Of a DNA stretch of 26,428 nt, positions 22,067 to 26,428 are shown piece after piece. The notes under the pieces were generated by a model. The model was given only the letters and a program-made list of their open reading frames with translations. It did not search any database and had not been told where the DNA came from. How positions within the stretch are numbered: position 1 is the first letter of the stretch; every line of letters starts with the position of its first letter. Source of the DNA: JBHOQX01 sp042408595 (lineage in GTDB: Bacteria > Chloroflexota > Chloroflexia > Chloroflexales > Roseiflexaceae); assembly GCA_042408595.1 (NCBI GenBank), contig JBHOQX010000056.1, forward strand, positions 1-26,428, read 5' to 3'. A program made the translations under genes and the position numbers.

Positions 22067-24283
22067 CTACCACTCCACCAGCGCCAGGTCCGTCTCCGCG
22101 GGGAGCACCCAGCTCCCGGGACCGAGCAGCACCGCGGCCCCTGCCGGTCTCACCTGGATGGTCGCGCCCCGCATCGACTCGGGCAGCCGCAGCACAAACC
22201 CGCCCGGCGGCGCGGCCCCGCCTGCCAGGTGCAGCTCGGCGCACTGCGACGCAGCGCAGCGCCTGCGATAGCGCCAGCGGCAGGCCAGGCTGCCGTACCA
22301 CGTCGGCAGGCCGCTGAACGCCCACGGCTCGGGCGCGGCAAACCAGGCCGGGTCGATCCCGCTGAACAGTACGAGCCGGTCGTCGTACTCGTAGACCAGG
22401 CTGTCGCGCATGAGCCGCCACAGCTCGGCGATGCCCCAGCCATCCGGCATCGCGATCGCCGACAGGGGTGCCCAGTCCGGGTGCTTCAGGGCGCAGCTCC
22501 AGGTGGTGCGTAGCGCCGGCCACCCGCCGACGCCGCTCGGGCCGCCCTCGTCCAAGACATACCACCCTTGCATCTGCTCTTCGTCCAGGTGCGAGGCGAT
22601 CGTCGCGTAACCGGCAGCGCGGCTGCCGGCGAACAACCCCTGGTGCGCCGTCGCCAGGGGAAAATAGCGCCAGGTGGTCGAATCCATGCGCCCGATCCCC
22701 CCGAACCGCTGCACCACGCGCGGGTCGTCGAACCGGTACAGGCGGCACGGCCAGAGCACGGCGTAGCTGCCGTACTCCCGCCCGAGGTCGCCAGCGAACG
22801 CCCGGTCGTAGCGCTCGAACAGCTCGTCGGCCAGCGCGCGCCAGGCGGCGGCGTCCTCCGGTGCGCCGGCCACCTCGGCCAGCGCGGCGGCGTGCCGCAG
22901 CCCGGCGATGTCGAACGCCTCGGTGTACTCCGGGTGCGTGCCGTCGCAGGCGCCGGGCCGGATGCGTTTGCGGCGCTCCGGCGGCAGGTGCTCGCCGAAG
23001 GCGAAGGTGTCGTCGTAGACATAATGCGGCTCGGGCGTGGTGCGCAGGTAGCGGATGAGGGCGCACAGTTGCCGCACCGCCGGGTAGACCTCGCGCACAA
23101 AGGCGGTGTCGCGGGTGAAACGCCAGTGGTCGGCCAGCGTCCAGAGAATCTGCCCGGGGTTGTCCGCCTCCGGCTCCACCCGCCCGGAGAAGGGGAAGCG
23201 CAGGTACCAGTGCAAGAACGTCTCGGCCTGCCGGTGGTCGCCGATCGTCTCCAACAGGTTGGTCATGTACGAGAGGTCGCGGTTGAAGACGTTCAGGTTG
23301 ACCGGCGCGAGGTCGGGGGCGTCGTCGTTGAGCATCATGCCGAAGTGGCCGGCGGCGGCGCGCACGAACTGGCCCCAGCGCGGATCGGGCAGGTCCAGGC
23401 GTGCCGTGCCGACGCGCGCCTCCCAGTAGTGGAAGGCGTCGGCGACCAGCGCGTCCGCCGACAGCGACCGGTACCACGCCAGGCCCGGGTCGGGCTGAAG
23501 CGCGCCTTCGGTTTGCGGCCGGGCCAGATCGAGTTGGAACCAGGCGGTGATGCCGTCCCAGCGATGGCCTGGGGCGCGCCGGCCGGGGAGCACCGGGAAG
23601 ATGAACTCGAACTGCGCGGCCTCCCCGGCCGGCAGGGTCAGGTCGTAGGCCAGAGCGCCGGAGCAGTCGCCGGTGGGCGACGTGGCCGCCGGCGCTGGCG
23701 GCACGGCGCCGGCGCGCGCGTACTCGCCGACGCGGTCGCTCGCGCTCACGCCGGCCGCGTCGGCGGGGCGCGGGCCAACGATCGCCGGGTGCCCGTCGGC
23801 AAGTAGTGCCAGGCGCGAGTCATCGACGGCGAGCGCCCGCACGTCGTAGCCGGCCGGGCCGAGCGGGCGCAGTGCTACGAACAGGCGCAGCCGGCGCGGC
23901 GCGCTGTCGTGGCTGGTGAGGCGCAGCCGCAGCGCGGTGACGGTCGCCTCGCCTGCCGGCGACGGCTGCGCCAGGCTGCAATACTGGCCGCGCACCGCCA
24001 CGCCGAACGCCTGCCACTCGACCCATGGGATGAGGTAGCCCTCCGGGCTCAGCCCGCGCCGCGACGGCACACCGGCCATCGTCGGTGCCGCCAGCGCCTG
24101 CTGGTCGCGGTCGTACAGCCACAGATAGATGCCGTAGCTGCCGACCCCCGGCGAAAAGCACCCTTCGGCCTCCAGACAGGTCTTGAGCGAGTCCGGCGCG
24201 TTGACCATGCCGATGAACATGTGAATCTCGCCCCGGGGATCGAGCTCGGACGCGCGCGCCGGCTGGTAGGTAATGTCGGTCAT
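22067..24283 (-). CDS. Large glycoside-hydrolase-like protein, (alpha/alpha)6 type
   Basis: 738 residues from the ATG at 24283. Residues 1-280 are beta-rich (IYLWLYDRDQQALAAP, FVALRPLGPAGYDV) and suit the N-terminal beta-sandwich found before (alpha/alpha)6 barrels. Residues about 290-660 are helical with barrel-like motifs: FNRDLSYMTNLLETIGDHR, NPGQILWTLADHWRFTRD, HPEYTEAFDIAGLRHAAAL, MDSTTWRYFPLATAHQGLF. A short beta domain closes the protein. There is no signal peptide, so it acts in the cytoplasm, perhaps on imported oligosaccharide. Catalytic acids and CAZy family cannot be assigned by eye (GH15-, GH63- or rhamnosidase-like folds are possible). The start overlaps the preceding gene's stop (ATGA), implying coupled translation. 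Confidence 0.75.
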   Translation of the reverse strand: MTDITYQPARASELDPRGEIHMFIGMVNAPDSLKTCLEAEGCFSPGVGSYGIYLWLYDRDQQALAAPTMAGVPSRRGLSPEGYLIPWVEWQAFGVAVRGQYCSLAQPSPAGEATVTALRLRLTSHDSAPRRLRLFVALRPLGPAGYDVRALAVDDSRLALLADGHPAIVGPRPADAAGVSASDRVGEYARAGAVPPAPAATSPTGDCSGALAYDLTLPAGEAAQFEFIFPVLPGRRAPGHRWDGITAWFQLDLARPQTEGALQPDPGLAWYRSLSADALVADAFHYWEARVGTARLDLPDPRWGQFVRAAAGHFGMMLNDDAPDLAPVNLNVFNRDLSYMTNLLETIGDHRQAETFLHWYLRFPFSGRVEPEADNPGQILWTLADHWRFTRDTAFVREVYPAVRQLCALIRYLRTTPEPHYVYDDTFAFGEHLPPERRKRIRPGACDGTHPEYTEAFDIAGLRHAAALAEVAGAPEDAAAWRALADELFERYDRAFAGDLGREYGSYAVLWPCRLYRFDDPRVVQRFGGIGRMDSTTWRYFPLATAHQGLFAGSRAAGYATIASHLDEEQMQGWYVLDEGGPSGVGGWPALRTTWSCALKHPDWAPLSAIAMPDGWGIAELWRLMRDSLVYEYDDRLVLFSGIDPAWFAAPEPWAFSGLPTWYGSLACRWRYRRRCAASQCAELHLAGGAAPPGGFVLRLPESMRGATIQVRPAGAAVLLGPGSWVLPAETDLALVEW

Positions 24284-25701
24284 GGGTGCGCACCTTCGGT
24301 GGCAGATGCATCGAGCTGCTCGCGCAGGCGGGCGCGCAACGCGATCGTGCGCTCGGCCAGGCCAGAGATCGTGCCCTCACCGAAGCCGGCGACCACCGTT
24401 TTGACGGTGTCGTGAAGCGGCGCGATCCAGCGCTGGTCGAGGCGGTCGTAGCCGATCGCCGCGCCAACGATGCTGCCGACGGTCCCGCCGTTGCAGTCCA
24501 CGTCCATCCCGGCCATCACGGCGGTGGTGATGCTGCGTGTGTAGTCCAGCCGGCCGTGGAGCAGCGCCAGCACGACCATGGCCAGGTTGTTGATCTGGTC
24601 GGCGAAGTGCAGATGCCCGTAGCGCGCCTGGATTCGGTCGCATGTCGCGATCCAGTCATCGGTTTCGCCATACCACGCCACCACCTGGCGCACCGCCTCG
24701 GCCAGGCGCGAGCGCTGCGGGATGGCGGCGAGCCCGCCGGCGATGATCGCCTCGACGGTCGGGCGGCGGGTGAGCGCGGCGCTGAGGCAGCCGGACACGA
24801 ACATCCCGCCGTAGATGCCGTTTTTCACCAAGCTCAACGACGCCTGGCGGTGGATGTAGCGCGCCCCGGCGCGCGGCGCACCGGGCGTCAGATACCCCCA
24901 CAGGTCGGCCTTGAGCTGGCCGTTGATCCATTCGCGCCAGGGGTTCAGGGTCGTTGGGATATCCGCGATCGGCACATTGTTGTACTCCCAGTAGCCCCGC
25001 ATGCGGCTGACCAGATGGTAGTAGGCCTGATGATCGGCGCCCCACAGCCAGCGGATCGGCACATTGTCGAGCAGGTTAATGCCAACATCCAGCGGCGTGA
25101 AGTCGAGGCCCTTGTGCTCGACCAGCAGCAGTGACATCACGGTGTAGTGAATATCGTCGTCGGGCTGTGTGTAACACACATTGCCGCGCGTTGAGGGGAC
25201 GCAATCGGTGCGCAGCGTGATATCGAGTGCTTCGGAGCGGGCCGGCACCCAGTCATCGAGCGGGTAGGCGTCCACGCTCTCCAGGTAGCGCCGGATCATC
25301 TGGCGGTCCCAGCCCATCTCAAGCGGCTTGCCCAGTACTACGCCGGCGCAGCGCCCGAACCACGCCCCCTTGATCCGCCCAGGGTACTCGTCCGCGCTGA
25401 GCGGCTCCAGCGCCGGCGGCGGCGCGGCCTCGGCGATGATCTCGGCGTAGCCGTCTGGCTCGACGTAGGAGTAGTCCGGCCGTCGCCCCCGCTCACGGAC
25501 CTGCAGCAGGTTGTAGTAGGCGCGCTCCCAGTCCGCCTCCGCGATCGCCTGTTCGTCGAGCGTGCCGCGCACCTCGACCGGGAAGGGCAGGTAGTCGGCG
25601 GACAGGTCGGGGGTCGGGCTGTCGCCGACCGGGTATCCCTCTTCATAGAGCTGGCGGTATTCGTCTTTGTACAATGTGCGCCAGTTGGCATAGCCGGGCA
25701 T
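24280..25701 (-). CDS. ADP-ribosylglycohydrolase (DraG/ARH) family protein
   Basis: 473 residues from the ATG at 25701 (AGGAG eight bases upstream). The N-terminal 100 residues are an extra Tyr/Glu-rich segment. The ARH fold follows: GAWFGRCAGVVLGKPLEMGW (112-131), acidic metal-site residues D181-D183 (QPDDDIHYTV), and the C-terminal MDVDCNGGTVGSIVGAAIG with D400, D402 and the conserved GGT. Family members remove ADP-ribose from proteins or hydrolyse related N-glycosidic bonds. Many members lie in sugar operons with unknown substrates, and coupling (ATGA overlap) to a glycoside-hydrolase-like protein suggests a sugar role here (inference). First gene of the cluster. Confidence 0.88.
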   Translation of the reverse strand: MPGYANWRTLYKDEYRQLYEEGYPVGDSPTPDLSADYLPFPVEVRGTLDEQAIAEADWERAYYNLLQVRERGRRPDYSYVEPDGYAEIIAEAAPPPALEPLSADEYPGRIKGAWFGRCAGVVLGKPLEMGWDRQMIRRYLESVDAYPLDDWVPARSEALDITLRTDCVPSTRGNVCYTQPDDDIHYTVMSLLLVEHKGLDFTPLDVGINLLDNVPIRWLWGADHQAYYHLVSRMRGYWEYNNVPIADIPTTLNPWREWINGQLKADLWGYLTPGAPRAGARYIHRQASLSLVKNGIYGGMFVSGCLSAALTRRPTVEAIIAGGLAAIPQRSRLAEAVRQVVAWYGETDDWIATCDRIQARYGHLHFADQINNLAMVVLALLHGRLDYTRSITTAVMAGMDVDCNGGTVGSIVGAAIGYDRLDQRWIAPLHDTVKTVVAGFGEGTISGLAERTIALRARLREQLDASATEGAHP

Positions 25702-25773
25702 AGGTGCCGCTCCTGTTCCATCATTTCAGCAAGCCTGCCTGAAAGCAGGCGGACGTGCGCGCCTCGCGGCGGC

Positions 25774-25782
25774 ATGGTAGCA
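25774..25782 (-). promoter_or_regulatory. Candidate promoter of the ARH-glycosidase operon
   Basis: Minus-strand TGCTACCAT: extended -10 with a TACCAT core. It sits about 75 bases before the start codon. No -35. It is the same core as the plus-strand promoter at 26277-26282. Confidence 0.3.
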
Positions 25783-25827
25783 CGGGCCGCCGGGCCGCCG
25801 GCCATACCCATCGGCCGGGTGCCGCGC

Positions 25828-25867
25828 GGGCCGCGTGGCGAGGCCTCGACACCTCGCCACGCGGCCC
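25828..25867. repeat. Strong 16-bp inverted repeat
   Basis: Arms 25828-25843 (GGGCCGCGTGGCGAGG) and 25852-25867 are exact complements around CCTCGACA. No U-tract on either side. It may be an insulator or terminator upstream of the ARH operon. Confidence 0.5.
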
Positions 25868-26175
25868 CTGCGCATTGCCCGGATTGCCGGGGGCGATGAC
25901 CGGCTACGGCCTCCCTCATGGTGCTTATGGGTAAATCTTGCTCAGCACGGCGCTCATCTCGATCGGTTCTTCAGCAGCTGAAGATCTTTGCGCCAGGTGA
26001 GCGCATCGTGGCGGGTGCCCACGGGTGACGCGGTGGGGGTGGCCTGCTGTGACTGCGCAACATGATCAGCGCGCATTTCCATATCTGCCTCGCTGGAGAT
26101 ATGCCGTCATCAGGCTGATGGCGTCTGGGTTGGGATGCACACATACCATAGCCTAGCAGTGGGCGGATGTGTCGT

Positions 26176-26211
26176 GATTTTCGTGGATGAAAATCGAGAT
26201 TTTCTACGAAA
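26176..26211. promoter_or_regulatory. AT-rich nested dyad, possible operator
   Basis: TTTCGT, GAAAATC, GA, GATTTTC, T, ACGAAA: two nested inverted repeats, with a further GATTTTC/GAAAATC pair on the left. It stands out from the GC-rich surroundings and lies about 40 bases upstream of the -35 of the plus-strand promoter. Confidence 0.35.
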
Positions 26212-26253
26212 GCGGGAGGGAAAGTCGAAAGCGGGCCGCGGGCGTGGCACCGC

Positions 26254-26282
26254 TTGCGCCGCCGGCTCTTCTGTGCTACCAT
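26254..26282 (+). promoter_or_regulatory. Plus-strand promoter pointing out of the window
   Basis: TTGCGC (26254-26259), 17-base spacer, TACCAT (26277-26282) with extended TG. Predicted start near 26289. The transcribed part inside the window shows no clear start codon with a ribosome site, so the gene lies beyond. Confidence 0.45.
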
Positions 26283-26428
26283 GCGTTCTATAGCCTGCTG
26301 CACAGCCATCTAAAGTGAGAGCCCGGCCTGGGTGATGCAACCTTGGATGACGTGCGGCTTATGCCGGAGGCGAGCCGTCGCCAAGCGCAACTCGTAGCGT
26401 AGCTGAGTCCGGTTCCGACACACGACGT

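Larger units (their letters stand above)
25702..26428. other. Right-end intergenic region without a supported gene
   Basis: 727 bases. It holds a small hairpin GCCTGC-CTGAAA-GCAGGC (about 25734-25751), a weak ARH promoter candidate, a 16-bp hairpin, an AT-rich dyad and a plus-strand promoter. Open frames on the minus strand (for example 25971-26309) are basic, Pro-rich and lack ribosome sites. Confidence 0.55.

Noticed and set aside
21801..23477. 558-residue minus-strand frame
   Set aside because: Shifted frame of the 738-residue glycosidase-like gene; no motifs.
25971..26309. 112-residue minus-strand frame at the right end
   Set aside because: No ribosome site, basic low-complexity translation, crosses a plus-strand promoter and a dyad.

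Overview
The window is GC-rich (roughly two thirds G+C by eye) and reads as a chromosomal segment of a Chloroflexota bacterium, probably class Chloroflexia. This is an inference from a secreted modular protein with Thr-Pro linkers, FtsK and Mfd with low-complexity linkers, promoters of the extended -10 type (TGnTATAAT), and a carbohydrate operon controlled by a PocR/AraC-type regulator. No rRNA, tRNA, CRISPR array or intact insertion sequence was seen.

Layout. (1) 1-4205, minus strand: a large secreted protein that runs off the left edge. It has a LamG-like domain, two FN3 domains, a copper-radical oxidase (AA5, galactose/glyoxal oxidase-like) with all expected catalytic residues, an Ig-like domain, a further FN3, a beta-sandwich module and a Thr-Pro linker. 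(2) 4406-6136, minus: a B12-binding radical SAM enzyme. (3) 6137-6844: a mostly empty gap with a small coding fossil and the ftsK promoter. (4) 6845-9292, plus: FtsK/SpoIIIE DNA translocase. It converges on a single-domain response regulator (9312-9704) and mfd (9806-13672), both minus. (5) 13673-15144: the mfd promoter followed by a field of plus-strand gene remnants (TolB/WD40-like protein pieces broken by stops and frameshifts).

(6) 15145-17764, minus, is the most interesting part. A strong sigma70-type promoter leads into a fluoride (crcB-motif) riboswitch with an intrinsic terminator and then a 149-residue helical protein of unknown function. Directly after its stop codon comes a second fluoride riboswitch, followed by an 80-residue protein made largely of two identical repeats. 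Next are a metallophosphoesterase and, overlapping it by ATGA, the fluoride channel CrcB/Fluc. This looks like a fluoride-response island containing two gene families I do not recognise.

(7) 18005-25701, minus: a sugar-related cluster. In transcription order it holds an ADP-ribosylglycohydrolase-family protein, a large (alpha/alpha)6-type glycoside-hydrolase-like protein (overlapping by ATGA), a promoter, a DHDPS/KDG-aldolase-like protein, an enolase-superfamily sugar-acid dehydratase-like gene with an in-frame amber stop, and a discoidin-PocR-AraC regulator that seems split by a one-base frameshift. (8) 25702-26428: no supported gene. It holds strong hairpins, an AT-rich dyad and a plus-strand promoter pointing out of the window.

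Scattered through both coding and non-coding DNA are short tandem heptamer repeats (for example CCCTGAT, GGGCGAC, GGACGAA). Four clusters have been absorbed in frame into mfd and one into ftsK.
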